Source of the DNA: Saccharopolyspora_C sp040643635
GTDB taxonomy: Bacteria; Actinomycetota; Actinomycetes; Mycobacteriales; Pseudonocardiaceae
Reading direction: 5' to 3'
Assembly (NCBI RefSeq): GCF_040643635.1
Contig: NZ_JBEYUS010000008.1
Span: 62,001 to 126,000 of the forward strand
Length of the DNA: 64,000 nt
The notes beneath the pieces were generated by a model. It was not told the origin of the DNA and ran no database searches. It was given only the letters and a program-made list of their open reading frames with translations. A program made the position numbers and the translations under genes. This document shows, one piece after another, positions 8,797 to 17,138 of this stretch; the stretch's first letter is position 1, and every line of letters starts with the position of its first letter.

Positions 8797-10713
8797 GTGA
8801 ACCGAGACAGCGACGCGGAAGCACGGCGGCACCCGGCGGGACCGGGCGGTCCCGGCGCGGGCGGGCCCACGCCTCCCGCCGACGATCGGACGCGGCAGAT
8901 CCCGCGCGTCGAACCGGGTGGGCCGCCGGTCTCGCGGCAGCAGGTCGCGCAGCCGGTGCCCGCCGGGACCGGGCCGCACCGCGCCCCGCAGCCCGGCTGG
9001 CACGCCGCCGAGACGCAGCCCATCCCGGCGGTGCTGCCCGAGCCCGGCCTCGACCAGGCCGCCGAGCAGGCGGCGGAGCAGACCCGCGTGCTGCGCCCCA
9101 CCGGCGGTGGCGGCGGTGGCGGCGGGAAGTCGCTGCTGCGCGCCAGCGGTTCGATGGCGATCGCCACCCTCATCAGCAGGATCACCGGCTTCGGCTGGAA
9201 GATCCTGCTCGCGCTGATCATCGGCTTCGGTGTCGAGAACGACTCCTTCACCGTCGCGAACAACCTCCCGAACAGCGTGTTCGAGCTGCTGATCGGCGGG
9301 GTGCTGACCAGCGTCATCGTCCCCGTCCTGGTGCGCGCGCAGAAGTCGGACTCCGACGGCGGCGAGTCCTACATCCAGCGGTTGCTGACGTTGTCGGCGG
9401 TGATGCTGCTGGTCGGCACCGCGCTCGCCGTCGTCGCGGCGCCGGTGCTGGTGTGGCTGTACGTCCGGGACGGCGGCAACGCCAATCCCGAGCTGGCCAC
9501 CGCGTTCGCCTACCTGCTGCTGCCGCAGATCCTGTTCTACGGGATCAGCGCGCTGATGAGCGCGATCCTGCAGGCCAAGCAGATCTTCAGCCCGCCGGCC
9601 TGGGCTCCCGTCGTCAACAACCTCGTGGTGATCGGCACGATCTGCGTCTACTACGCGCTGCCCGGCGAGCTCACCATCAACCCGGTCCGGATGACGGACG
9701 CGCACCTGATGACGCTGGGCATCGGCGTGACCCTCGGCGTCGTCGCGCAGGCGTTCATCCAGGTACCGGCGCTGCGCCGCACCGGATTCCGGTTCCGCTG
9801 GCGGTGGGGCTGGGATCCGCGGCTCAACGAGTTCGGCGGCCTCGCGCTGTGGATGCTGGCCTACGTCGGCGTCAGCCAGATCGGCCTGATGGTGATGAGC
9901 GGCGTCGGCACCAGGGCCGTCGTGTGGTCGATGTACAACTACGTGTGGATGCTGCTGCAGCTCCCGTACGGCGTCATCGGGTTCTCCGTGATGACCGCGA
10001 TCCTGCCGCGGATGAGCGGGGCCGCCGCCGACCACGACTACCCGAAGGTCGTCTCCGACCTGTCCCTGGGCAACCGGCTGTCCACGGTCACGCTGCTCCC
10101 GATCAGCGGGGTCATGAGCGCCATCGGGCTCCCGCTGGCGCTGGCGCTGTTCTCGGTCGGCAAGAGCAGCGGCGATGCCGGGCAGATCGGCATCGCGCTG
10201 GCCGTGTCCGCGTTCGGCGTGCTGCCCTACGCGATCACGATGATGCAGATGCGGGTGTTCTACGCGCTGAAGGACGCCCGGACGCCGACGCTGATCATGG
10301 TCGTGATGACCGTCGTCAAGGTCGGGCTGGCGCTGCTGTGCGGCCTGATCGAGGACCCCGAGATGGTCCTGTACGCCTTGGTGTTCATCAACTCGTTCAG
10401 CTTCGTGGTCGGCTGGGTGGTCGGCGAGGTCTGGTTGCGCCACCGGCTCGGGCGGCTCGAAGGTCGCGTCTTCCTGACCACGCTCGGCAAGACGCTGCTG
10501 GCTTCGGTCCTCGGCGGCCTCGCGACCTGGGGCGTCGTGCTCGGCGTGGACGCCCTGATCCCCGGCGAGGCCGGGTCGGGAACGGGCTGGCTGCAGCTGC
10601 TCGCGGGCACGATCGTCGGCTTCGCGATCACCTTCGGCCTGATGGCGCTGCTCCGGGTCCGGGAGCTGGAGCCCGCGATCGGCAAGCTCAACGCGATGCT
10701 GGGCCGCCGCTGA
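8797..10713 (+). CDS. murJ: MurJ/MviN lipid II flippase
   Basis: A 638-residue polytopic membrane protein that flips lipid II for peptidoglycan synthesis. The first 105 residues are hydrophilic and rich in Gly/Pro. The MurJ core then begins with LLRASGSMAIATLISRITGF and continues with about 14 helices. The N-N-L-P-N-S-V-F-E-L-L-I-G-G motif is typical of MurJ/MviN. GTG 8797 is the start. In M. tuberculosis (Rv3910) the flippase is fused to a pseudokinase and an extracytoplasmic domain; here it stops at 10713, and those parts are a separate gene after a hairpin. Confidence 0.96.
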   Translation: MNRDSDAEARRHPAGPGGPGAGGPTPPADDRTRQIPRVEPGGPPVSRQQVAQPVPAGTGPHRAPQPGWHAAETQPIPAVLPEPGLDQAAEQAAEQTRVLRPTGGGGGGGGKSLLRASGSMAIATLISRITGFGWKILLALIIGFGVENDSFTVANNLPNSVFELLIGGVLTSVIVPVLVRAQKSDSDGGESYIQRLLTLSAVMLLVGTALAVVAAPVLVWLYVRDGGNANPELATAFAYLLLPQILFYGISALMSAILQAKQIFSPPAWAPVVNNLVVIGTICVYYALPGELTINPVRMTDAHLMTLGIGVTLGVVAQAFIQVPALRRTGFRFRWRWGWDPRLNEFGGLALWMLAYVGVSQIGLMVMSGVGTRAVVWSMYNYVWMLLQLPYGVIGFSVMTAILPRMSGAAADHDYPKVVSDLSLGNRLSTVTLLPISGVMSAIGLPLALALFSVGKSSGDAGQIGIALAVSAFGVLPYAITMMQMRVFYALKDARTPTLIMVVMTVVKVGLALLCGLIEDPEMVLYALVFINSFSFVVGWVVGEVWLRHRLGRLEGRVFLTTLGKTLLASVLGGLATWGVVLGVDALIPGEAGSGTGWLQLLAGTIVGFAITFGLMALLRVRELEPAIGKLNAMLGRR

Positions 10714-10731
10714 TCCCGGCGGCGCCGATCC

Positions 10732-10761
10732 CCGGGCGGTTCCGGACCTCGAACCGCCCGG
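10732..10761 (+). terminator. Hairpin after murJ
   Basis: A perfect 11-bp inverted repeat (10732-10742 with 10751-10761) with an 8-nt loop begins 19 nt after the murJ stop. It should end or weaken murJ transcription before the pseudokinase gene. No U-run follows. Confidence 0.7.
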
Positions 10762-10828
10762 TGGGGAGGCGGCCGCCGACCCGGCTCGACCGAGGCCGAC
10801 CAGGGAGCACGCGGCCCTCGCACCGGCG

Positions 10829-10897
10829 GTGTTGCTCCGGGTGCGGGAACTGCGGCCTGCGATCGGGCGGCTCACCGCTCTGCTGCGTCGTCGTTGA
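10829..10897 (+). pseudogene. Degenerate second copy of the murJ 3' end
   Basis: These 23 codons repeat the last 23 codons of murJ (10645-10713), including the stop. Hand alignment gives 52 of 69 identical bases and 16 of 22 identical residues; both read L-L-R-V-R-E-L then P-A-I-G. Most differences are third-base changes, which suggests the copy was once translated. It lies beyond the murJ hairpin and has no start of its own. It may be the relic of a tandem murJ duplication or of the recombination that separated murJ from the pseudokinase gene. Confidence 0.75.
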
Positions 10898-10993
10898 CAT
10901 TGGCGTCACGTACCCTCGGAGCGGAAGTCTTCTCCCGTGGGGAGGGGGTGTTCAGTGCCCCCCGGCTGGAGCGGGAGGAGCGGGAGAGGGAAG

Positions 10994-12571
10994 GTGAGCA
11001 GCAAACCGACCAGGCAAGCGATGCCGGAACGTGACGCGGGCGATTCGACGGCGGACGACGCCGAACAGCTGACCCCCGGGGCGGTACTCGACCACGGCCG
11101 ATACCGCCTGCTGGAGAAGGTCGGCGCGGATCCCCGGTGCGACGCGCAGCTGTGGCGGGCCAAGGACGGTGTGCTCGGACGCGACGTCGCGCTGACCATC
11201 CTGACCGGGGACCGCTCCCACTCGGACGCGGCGTCGAGCGCGCGGCGCACGCTGGAACGCGCGATGCACGCCAGCACCTTCAACCACGTCGGCGTCGCGC
11301 GGGTGCTCGACGTCGTCACGCCCGCACCGGGCGACCCGCAGGGGGTGCTCGGCGTCGTCATCGCCGAGTGGACCCACGGGACCGACCTGATCGAACTCGT
11401 CTCCGAGGGACCGCTGTCGCCGGGTACCGCGGCGCGGGTGCTGCAGCCGCTGGCCGCGGCGGTCGAGGCCGCCCACCACGCCGGGCTGGTGCTCGGCGCG
11501 GACCACCCGCAGCGGATCCGGGTGACGCCGGAGGGCGAAGTCCGGATGGCCTTCCCCGGACCGCTGTCCACCGCGAGCTCCAGCGACGACGTGCGCGGTC
11601 TCGGTGCCGTGCTGTACCTGCTGCTGACCGGGCGCTGGGCGCTGGACGCGGCCCCCGACGGGCTGCCGACCGCGCCGACCGGGCCGGACGGCACCATCGT
11701 CGCGCCGCGCACGCTGCGCCCCACCGTGCCGCTGGAGCTGTCCACGGTCGCGCTGCGCGCCCTCGGCAGCCCCGACACGCACGGCACCACCGGCGGCGTC
11801 CGCACCGGGGCCGCCGTGCTCCGGGTGCTCGAACAGCACGCCACCTTCGAGGAGGACAACTCCACCGCGGTCATGCAGTCCGCCCCGGCGGGCGGCGGCG
11901 CGCGGGAGAGCAACGAGGTCTGGAGCACCCAGGACCCCAAGCCGGACGAGGTGAAGCGCAAGAAGCTGGCGATCAGCGTCGGCGCGCTCGCCGTGGCCAC
12001 CCTGCTCGTCGTCGGCTGGATCGTCGCGAACCTGATCGGCCTGGTCGCGGGCAACCAGGAGGCCGAAGGCCCGTCCGTGACCCTGGAGGACGGCAACCAG
12101 CAGCCCGCGCCCACGCCGGAGCAGTCCGTCCCGGTCAAGGTCACCGGCGGCTCCCCGTTCGTGGTGGAGCAGACGCCGGACAGCCCCGGCAAGCTCGGCA
12201 ACCTGTACGACGGCGACCCGGCGACCTCCTGGGCCACCGACTCCTACAACGACCAGCTCGGCGGCGGGTTCAAGACGGGCACGGGCGCCGTGCTCACCTT
12301 CGCGTCGCCGACGACGCTGCGCGAAGTGGTCATCGACTCGCCCAGCGCGGGGACCGTGGTGGAGATCCGCGCGGCGGACGGCACCAGCCCCGACCTGAAC
12401 TCCAGCAAGGTGATCGGCCAGCAGACGTTGTCCGCGGGGCAGACCACCATCCCGATCGAAGCGGCGCAGCCCACCCAGCACGTGATCGTGTGGCTGACCC
12501 AGCTCGCCCCGTCCGGGGGCAAGTTCCAGAGCCGGATCAACGAGATCACCCTCTCCGGCTCGGCCGCCTGA
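10994..12571 (+). CDS. MurJ-partner pseudokinase with extracytoplasmic domain
   Basis: A 525-residue membrane protein matching the C-terminal two-thirds of Rv3910. Residues about 35-280 have a protein-kinase fold with catalytic residues lost: V-A-L-T-I-L replaces the VAVK lysine, and the HRD and DFG motifs are missing. A transmembrane helix lies near residues 318-340. The outer domain (about 370-525) resembles discoidin-type carbohydrate-binding folds, with G-N-L-Y-D-G-D-P-A-T-S-W-A-T. In mycobacteria PknB phosphorylates this pseudokinase, which then recruits FhaA to restrain MurJ. GTG 10994 is chosen for the GAGAGGGAAG ribosome site; an upstream GTG at 10937 lacks one. Confidence 0.85.
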   Translation: MSSKPTRQAMPERDAGDSTADDAEQLTPGAVLDHGRYRLLEKVGADPRCDAQLWRAKDGVLGRDVALTILTGDRSHSDAASSARRTLERAMHASTFNHVGVARVLDVVTPAPGDPQGVLGVVIAEWTHGTDLIELVSEGPLSPGTAARVLQPLAAAVEAAHHAGLVLGADHPQRIRVTPEGEVRMAFPGPLSTASSSDDVRGLGAVLYLLLTGRWALDAAPDGLPTAPTGPDGTIVAPRTLRPTVPLELSTVALRALGSPDTHGTTGGVRTGAAVLRVLEQHATFEEDNSTAVMQSAPAGGGARESNEVWSTQDPKPDEVKRKKLAISVGALAVATLLVVGWIVANLIGLVAGNQEAEGPSVTLEDGNQQPAPTPEQSVPVKVTGGSPFVVEQTPDSPGKLGNLYDGDPATSWATDSYNDQLGGGFKTGTGAVLTFASPTTLREVVIDSPSAGTVVEIRAADGTSPDLNSSKVIGQQTLSAGQTTIPIEAAQPTQHVIVWLTQLAPSGGKFQSRINEITLSGSAA

Positions 12572-12588
12572 CCTGGCGCGCTGCTCGG

Positions 12589-12625
12589 CCCGCGCGGGAT
12601 CGCCACGATCCCGGTCCCGCGCGGG
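12589..12625 (+). terminator. Hairpin after the pseudokinase gene
   Basis: An 11-bp perfect inverted repeat (12589-12599 with 12615-12625) encloses an alternative 7-bp hairpin (12596-12602 with 12606-12612). It separates the murJ-partner gene from sigM. Confidence 0.7.
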
Positions 12626-12684
12626 AGCGCACCGCCGCGGCGCGGTGCTCGTGGGCGGTATCACGATCAGTAGAGTGCTGAACC

Positions 12685-13293
12685 GTGTCTGCCCCCGAGA
12701 GAACGGACGCCGAGCTCCTCGCGGCGCACGTCAACGGCGATCGTGACGCGTTCGCCGCGCTCTTCCGCAAGCACCGGGACCGGTTGTGGGCGGTCGCGCT
12801 GCGGACGATGCGCGATCACGAGGAGGCCTCCGACGCGCTGCAGGACGCGATGATCTCCGCTTTCCGCAACGCCGGATCGTTCCGGGCCGAATCGCAGGTC
12901 ACCACCTGGTTGCACCGGATCGTGGTGAACGCCTGCCTGGACCGCATCCGGCGCCGCCAAGCGAGACCGACGGTGCCGTTACCCGACACCGGACCGGCCG
13001 AGCCGGCCGTTCCGCGCGACGCGATCGAGGAGCAGGACACCCGGATGGCCGTGCAGGAAGCGCTGGCCGCCCTCCCGGAGGAGCAGCGCGCCCCGATCGT
13101 CCTCGTCGACGTCGAGGGCTACTCGGTGACCGACACGGCGGCCGCGCTCGGCATCGCCGAGGGCACCGTGAAGAGCCGCTGCGCCCGCGGGCGGGTGAAG
13201 CTGGCGAAACTTCTGGGGCACCTGCGGAACCCGAGTGCGGATGCGAACGTCCCAGATGACGCCAACGCCAAGCGTCGACGGGAGGGACGATGA
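12685..13293 (+). CDS. sigM: ECF RNA polymerase sigma factor SigM
   Basis: A 202-residue extracytoplasmic-function sigma factor with region 2 (residues about 20-90, F-A-A-L-F-R-K-H-R-D-R-L-W then W-L-H-R-I-V-V-N-A-C-L-D) and region 4 (about 125-175, with P-I-V-L-V-D-V-E-G-Y-S and G-T-V-K-S-R). It matches Rv3911 by order and is followed, with an ATGA overlap, by its anti-sigma gene. GTG 12685 is the start. The leader is short with no ribosome site, so translation is probably leaderless. Confidence 0.93.
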   Translation: MSAPERTDAELLAAHVNGDRDAFAALFRKHRDRLWAVALRTMRDHEEASDALQDAMISAFRNAGSFRAESQVTTWLHRIVVNACLDRIRRRQARPTVPLPDTGPAEPAVPRDAIEEQDTRMAVQEALAALPEEQRAPIVLVDVEGYSVTDTAAALGIAEGTVKSRCARGRVKLAKLLGHLRNPSADANVPDDANAKRRREGR

Positions 13294-14168
13294 GCGGCGA
13301 AGAACGGCGCCCCGACACGCCGCAAGGCCCGCCGTGGTCGCTGGATCTGGTGGCGGACCTGCACGCGGGTGCGCTGGATCCGGAGACGGCCGAGCAGCTG
13401 CTGCCGCGCCTCCGGGAAGATCCGGAGGCGAGCGCGCTGCTCGCCGCGCTGGACGCGACCGCCTCCGACCTCCGCGGTCTCGAAGACCTCAAGGAACCGG
13501 CGCCGGAGGTCCCGTCGCCCGCGATGCCCGCGGACGTCGCGGCCAGGCTCGACGACGCGCTGCGCGCCGAACTCGACGCATGGCCGGCGGACACCGCACC
13601 GGCACCCGAGGCAGCCGGATTCGCGGCATCCTGGTCCGGGAACGCCCGGCCCGAACCGGCCACGCCGGAACCGGCCCCCGTGCTCGACCTCGCGGCCGCC
13701 CGCGCCCGCAGGCGCAAGCGCGTCGGCTGGACGACGGGCCTGATCACCGCCGCCGCGGCCGTCACCGGGATCGTCGTGCTGGGCACGTCCACCCTGGGCG
13801 GTGGTTCCCCGGACGGCGGCACCCCGCAGGCCGGTCGGCCGGAGGGCACGCCCGCCGCGGACGGCCCGCCACCGCTGGCGCTGCGCGGCGGCGACACGCT
13901 GCCCGCGAGCCAGCTCGGCCCTGCGCTCTCCTCCGAGCAGTACGGGGAGCTCACCGATCCGGCGCGCCTGCTCGGCTGCCTGCAGGCCAACGGCGTCACC
14001 AGCGGGAATCCGCTCGGCGCCCGGGACGTCACCATCGACGGCAAGCCGGCGCGGGCGCTGGTGCTGCCCGGCGGCGGCATCGGGAAGTTCCGCATCCTCA
14101 TCGTCGGCCAGGAGTGCGGGCCGAACCAGGCCGCGACGATCTCGGACAGCACCCTCGGCGGACGCTGA
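13290..14168 (+). CDS. rsmA: Membrane anti-sigma factor of SigM (RsmA-like)
   Basis: A 292-residue single-pass protein overlapping sigM by 4 nt (ATGA). An N-terminal cytoplasmic part of about 150 residues would hold SigM; a helix near residues 150-172 crosses the membrane; the outer domain is about 120 residues. No zinc anti-sigma motif (HxxxCxxC) is visible. The only two cysteines are in the outer domain (L-L-G-C-L and G-Q-E-C-G), so disulfide-based sensing is possible. The assignment rests on position (Rv3912) and topology. Confidence 0.8.
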   Translation: MSGEERRPDTPQGPPWSLDLVADLHAGALDPETAEQLLPRLREDPEASALLAALDATASDLRGLEDLKEPAPEVPSPAMPADVAARLDDALRAELDAWPADTAPAPEAAGFAASWSGNARPEPATPEPAPVLDLAAARARRRKRVGWTTGLITAAAAVTGIVVLGTSTLGGGSPDGGTPQAGRPEGTPAADGPPPLALRGGDTLPASQLGPALSSEQYGELTDPARLLGCLQANGVTSGNPLGARDVTIDGKPARALVLPGGGIGKFRILIVGQECGPNQAATISDSTLGGR

Positions 14169-14199
14169 GGAGTCGCGCTCGTCACGGCCGACGGCGCCG

Positions 14200-14225
14200 G
14201 GAACACAGGCGCTTAGGATCGCGTT
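14200..14225 (+). promoter_or_regulatory. ECF-type promoter (GGAAC-N17-CGTT) upstream of trxB
   Basis: GGAAC at 14200-14204 and CGTT at 14222-14225 are 17 nt apart. Read as GGAAY-N18-GTT, this matches the Streptomyces SigR consensus that drives trxBA; it also resembles the mycobacterial SigM consensus. It lies 61 nt before the trxB start. Confidence 0.6.
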
Positions 14226-14285
14226 GACCCGGATACGCTCGCGCGTCCTGCGCGGCGGGCGGCACGCGACAACGAAAGGGGCGCG

Positions 14286-15293
14286 GTGAGCGACGACGTC
14301 CGCAACCTCATCATCGTGGGCTCCGGCCCTGCGGGCTACACCGCCGCGGTGTACGCCGCGCGGGCCGAGCTGGAGCCACTGGTCTTCGAGGGCACGCAGT
14401 TCGGTGGCGCGCTGATGACGACCACCGAAGTGGAGAACTACCCGGGTTTCCGGGACGGCATCATGGGCCCCGAGCTCATGGAGCAGATGCGGGAGCAGGC
14501 GAAGCGGTTCGGAGGTGAGCTGCGCGCCGAGGACGTCGAGCACATCGACCTCGCAGGCGAGGTGAAGAAGGTCACCGCCAACGGCGTCGAGTACCGCGCC
14601 AAGGCGATCGTCCTGGCGATGGGCGCCGCCGCCCGCTACCTGGGCATCCCCGGCGAGGAGAAGCTCCTCGGCCGCGGCGTGTCCTCCTGCGCCACCTGCG
14701 ACGGCTTCTTCTTCCGCGAGCAGCACATCGCCGTGATCGGCGGCGGCGACTCGGCGATGGAGGAGGCCACGTTCCTCACCAAGTTCGCCGACTCGGTGAC
14801 GATCATCCACCGCCGCGACGAGTTCCGCGCCTCCAAGATCATGCTGGAGCGGGCCAAGGCCAACGAGAAGATCCGCTGGCGCACGAACGCCGCGGTGACC
14901 GAGGTGCTGGGCGACAGCTCCGTCACCGGTCTGAAGCTGCTGGACACGAGCACCGGCGAGGAATCTCAGCTGGACGTGACCGGCATGTTCGTCGCCATCG
15001 GCCACGACCCGCGCAGCGAACTCGTGCGCGACCAGGTCGAGGTGGACGACGAGGGCTACGTCGCCGTGCAGCAGCCCACGACCCGCACCGGCATCCCCGG
15101 CGTGTTCGCCGCGGGCGACCTCGTCGACCACACCTACCGGCAGGCCATCACCGCCGCGGGCTCCGGCTGCTCGGCGGCGATGGACGCGGAGCGGTGGCTC
15201 GCCGAGAACGAGATGAGCGAGGCCGCGCACGTCGCGCCCGAGCACGAGGGCGGCGGCTACGCGCCGGCCGCCGAGACCGCGGCAGCGCGCTGA
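14286..15293 (+). CDS. trxB: Thioredoxin reductase
   Basis: A 335-residue NADPH-dependent flavoprotein that reduces thioredoxin. It has the FAD-binding GSGPAGYTAA near residue 13, the redox-active C135-A-T-C138, the NADPH-binding GGGDSAMEEA near residue 155, and the C-terminal FAD motif AAGDLVDH. GTG 14286 follows an AAAGGGG ribosome site. The last 20 residues are Ala/Glu-rich and beyond the conserved fold. It is transcribed with trxA, 44 bp downstream, probably from the ECF promoter at 14200. Confidence 0.97.
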   Translation: MSDDVRNLIIVGSGPAGYTAAVYAARAELEPLVFEGTQFGGALMTTTEVENYPGFRDGIMGPELMEQMREQAKRFGGELRAEDVEHIDLAGEVKKVTANGVEYRAKAIVLAMGAAARYLGIPGEEKLLGRGVSSCATCDGFFFREQHIAVIGGGDSAMEEATFLTKFADSVTIIHRRDEFRASKIMLERAKANEKIRWRTNAAVTEVLGDSSVTGLKLLDTSTGEESQLDVTGMFVAIGHDPRSELVRDQVEVDDEGYVAVQQPTTRTGIPGVFAAGDLVDHTYRQAITAAGSGCSAAMDAERWLAENEMSEAAHVAPEHEGGGYAPAAETAAAR

Positions 15294-15337
15294 GCCAACG
15301 CGCCACCGACAGCTGATTTCCACCGAGGGAGATGAAC

Positions 15338-15664
15338 ATGGCCGGGAACAACACCGTGACCGTCGACGCCGACTCGTTCAAGACCGACGTGCTGGGCAGC
15401 GACCAGCCCGTTCTCGTCGACTTCTGGGCGACCTGGTGCGGCCCGTGCAAGATGGTCGCGCCCGTCCTGGAAGAGATCGCCGCCGAGAACCCGGGCATCA
15501 CGGTCGCCAAGCTGGACATCGACAAGAACCCGTCGATCGCCCGCGACTACCAGGTGATGAGCGTGCCCACCCTGCTGCTGTTCTCGAAGGGTGAGCCGGT
15601 CAAGCAGATCGTCGGCGCCAAGCCGAAGGCCGCGCTGCTGTCCGACCTGGAGGACTACCTGTGA
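15338..15664 (+). CDS. trxA: Thioredoxin
   Basis: A 108-residue thioredoxin with the W-C-G-P-C-K active site (C34 and C37) and the cis-proline S-V-P-T-L. It passes electrons from TrxB to oxidised protein targets in the cytoplasm. Two in-frame ATGs exist. I prefer 15338 because the GAGGGAG ribosome site ends 6 nt before it and would abut the ATG at 15332. Confidence 0.97.
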   Translation: MAGNNTVTVDADSFKTDVLGSDQPVLVDFWATWCGPCKMVAPVLEEIAAENPGITVAKLDIDKNPSIARDYQVMSVPTLLLFSKGEPVKQIVGAKPKAALLSDLEDYL

Positions 15665-15692
15665 CGCGTCGCTGACCCGTCGCACCGGCCGG

Positions 15693-15733
15693 AACCCCGC
15701 CCGCCCCGCCCTCGTGCGGAGGCGCGCGGGGTT
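15693..15733 (+). terminator. Hairpin after trxA
   Basis: AACCCCGC at 15693-15700 pairs with GCGGGGTT at 15726-15733, followed by a short TTCGTCGTT stretch. It begins about 30 nt after the trxA stop. Confidence 0.55.
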
Positions 15734-15934
15734 TCGTCGTTCTCGCCGGTAGGCGCGAGGTCACGCCGTGCGCAGCGCGCTGCGAGCGGCCCGCAGCGCC
15801 GCTGCAATGCAGGCAAGGCACAATGAGCCGATGGGTTCGCATCCGAACCCTTCCACCCAAAAGTGGACATTCGGGGGAGTACGACCGTCCTACGCGCCGG
15901 GATCCGTCCGGCGCCTGAATCGAGCGAGGAGTGC

Positions 15935-17092
15935 ATGCAGCTGCTCCACCGCGGTGACGTCGGTCCGGCCGTTGCCGAGATCAGGAACACCCTTGCTGCG
16001 CTGGGTCTCCTACCGGCCCCCCCAAACGGAACCGCTTCCGGTCCCGCGCACTTCGACGCAGCGGTGGAACACGCGGTGCGCCTCTTCCAGCAGCGACGCG
16101 GGCTGATCACCGACGGCGTCGTCGGCCCCGCCACGTACCGCGCGCTGATCGACGCGCGCTGGCGGCTCGGTGACCGCTCGCTGGCCTACCTGGTGTCCAA
16201 GCCGATCAGCGGCGACGACGTGTTCGCGCTGCAGGAGCGGCTGCTGGAACTCGGCTTCGACGCGGGCAGGCCCGACGGCATCTTCGGCTGGCAGACCGAG
16301 CACGCGCTGCGCAGCTTCCAGCGGGACTACGGGCTCAACGCCGACGGCATCTGCGGCCCGGGCACGCTGCGGGCGCTCAAGCAGCTCGCCCCCAAGGTCC
16401 GCGGTGGTCGTCCCGTCTACCTGCGGGAACAGGAGAAGGTGCGCCGCGCCGGTCCGCTGCTGCGCGGCAAGCGCATCGTGCTGGACCCCGGGCACGGCGG
16501 CACCGACCGCGGCGTCGCCGTCGGCGGCGTCAACGAGGCCGACATCGCCTGGGACCTGGCGCGCAGGCTCGAAGGCCGCATGGTCGCCACCGGCATGGAA
16601 GCGCTGATCACCCGCGGGCCGCACTCCTGCCCGCCGGAAGCGGACCGGGCGAGCTTCGCGAACGAGGCGGGCGCCGACCTGTTCCTGTCGCTGCACATGG
16701 ACGCCAACCCGGCTCCGGCCGCCCAGGGCGTCGCCAGCTTCCACTTCGGCACCGGCAACGGCACCACGTCCACGGTGGGGGAGGCGCTGGCCGGGTTCCT
16801 GCAGCGCGAGATCGTGGCGCGCACCGGCATGCTCGACTGCCGCATCCACCCGAAGACGTGGGAAGTCCTGCGCCTCACCCGGATGCCCGCAGTGCGCACC
16901 GAAATCGGCTACCTGACCAACCCGGAGGACCGGCGGCGGCTGCTCGACCCCGCGTTCCGGGACATCATCGCCGAGGGCCTGCTGGTCGCGGTGAAGCGGC
17001 TCTACCTGCTCGGCAAGGACGACCAGCCGACGGGCACCTTCACCTTCGACGACCTGCTCCGGCACGAGCTCACCCGCGCCGAAGGCGCCTGA
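15935..17092 (+). CDS. cwlM: CwlM-like peptidoglycan-binding amidase-fold protein
   Basis: A 385-residue protein with two peptidoglycan-binding repeats (about residues 3-75 and 92-150) and an N-acetylmuramoyl-L-alanine amidase (Amidase_3) domain (about 178-355). It has no signal peptide, so it is probably cytoplasmic. In mycobacteria PknB-phosphorylated CwlM activates MurA and has no known hydrolase role. Here the zinc ligands appear intact: H187 (DPGHGG), E201 (N-E-A-D-I) and H254 (SLHMD), plus the catalytic-type E323 (E-I-G-Y-L-T-N). ATG 15935 is chosen for the GAGGA site 5 nt upstream; a GTG at 15863 gives a longer, unlike N-terminus. Confidence 0.9.
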   Translation: MQLLHRGDVGPAVAEIRNTLAALGLLPAPPNGTASGPAHFDAAVEHAVRLFQQRRGLITDGVVGPATYRALIDARWRLGDRSLAYLVSKPISGDDVFALQERLLELGFDAGRPDGIFGWQTEHALRSFQRDYGLNADGICGPGTLRALKQLAPKVRGGRPVYLREQEKVRRAGPLLRGKRIVLDPGHGGTDRGVAVGGVNEADIAWDLARRLEGRMVATGMEALITRGPHSCPPEADRASFANEAGADLFLSLHMDANPAPAAQGVASFHFGTGNGTTSTVGEALAGFLQREIVARTGMLDCRIHPKTWEVLRLTRMPAVRTEIGYLTNPEDRRRLLDPAFRDIIAEGLLVAVKRLYLLGKDDQPTGTFTFDDLLRHELTRAEGA

Positions 17093-17138
17093 GCACCGTT
17101 CGCAGCGCGGAGCCGGTCGCGACACCGGGCTCGACGGC

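Noticed and set aside
6457..10875. A 1,472-codon minus-strand open frame
   Set aside because: Antisense to murJ and the DUF6049 gene; composition is that of a shadow frame.
10894..10899. TTGACA as a -35 element for the pseudokinase gene
   Set aside because: No -10 element lies 16-18 nt downstream; the hexamer overlaps the stop of the murJ relic.
10937..10993. Longer N-terminus for the pseudokinase
   Set aside because: The GTG at 10937 has no ribosome site and the added residues are Gly/Arg-rich; 10994 has a good site.
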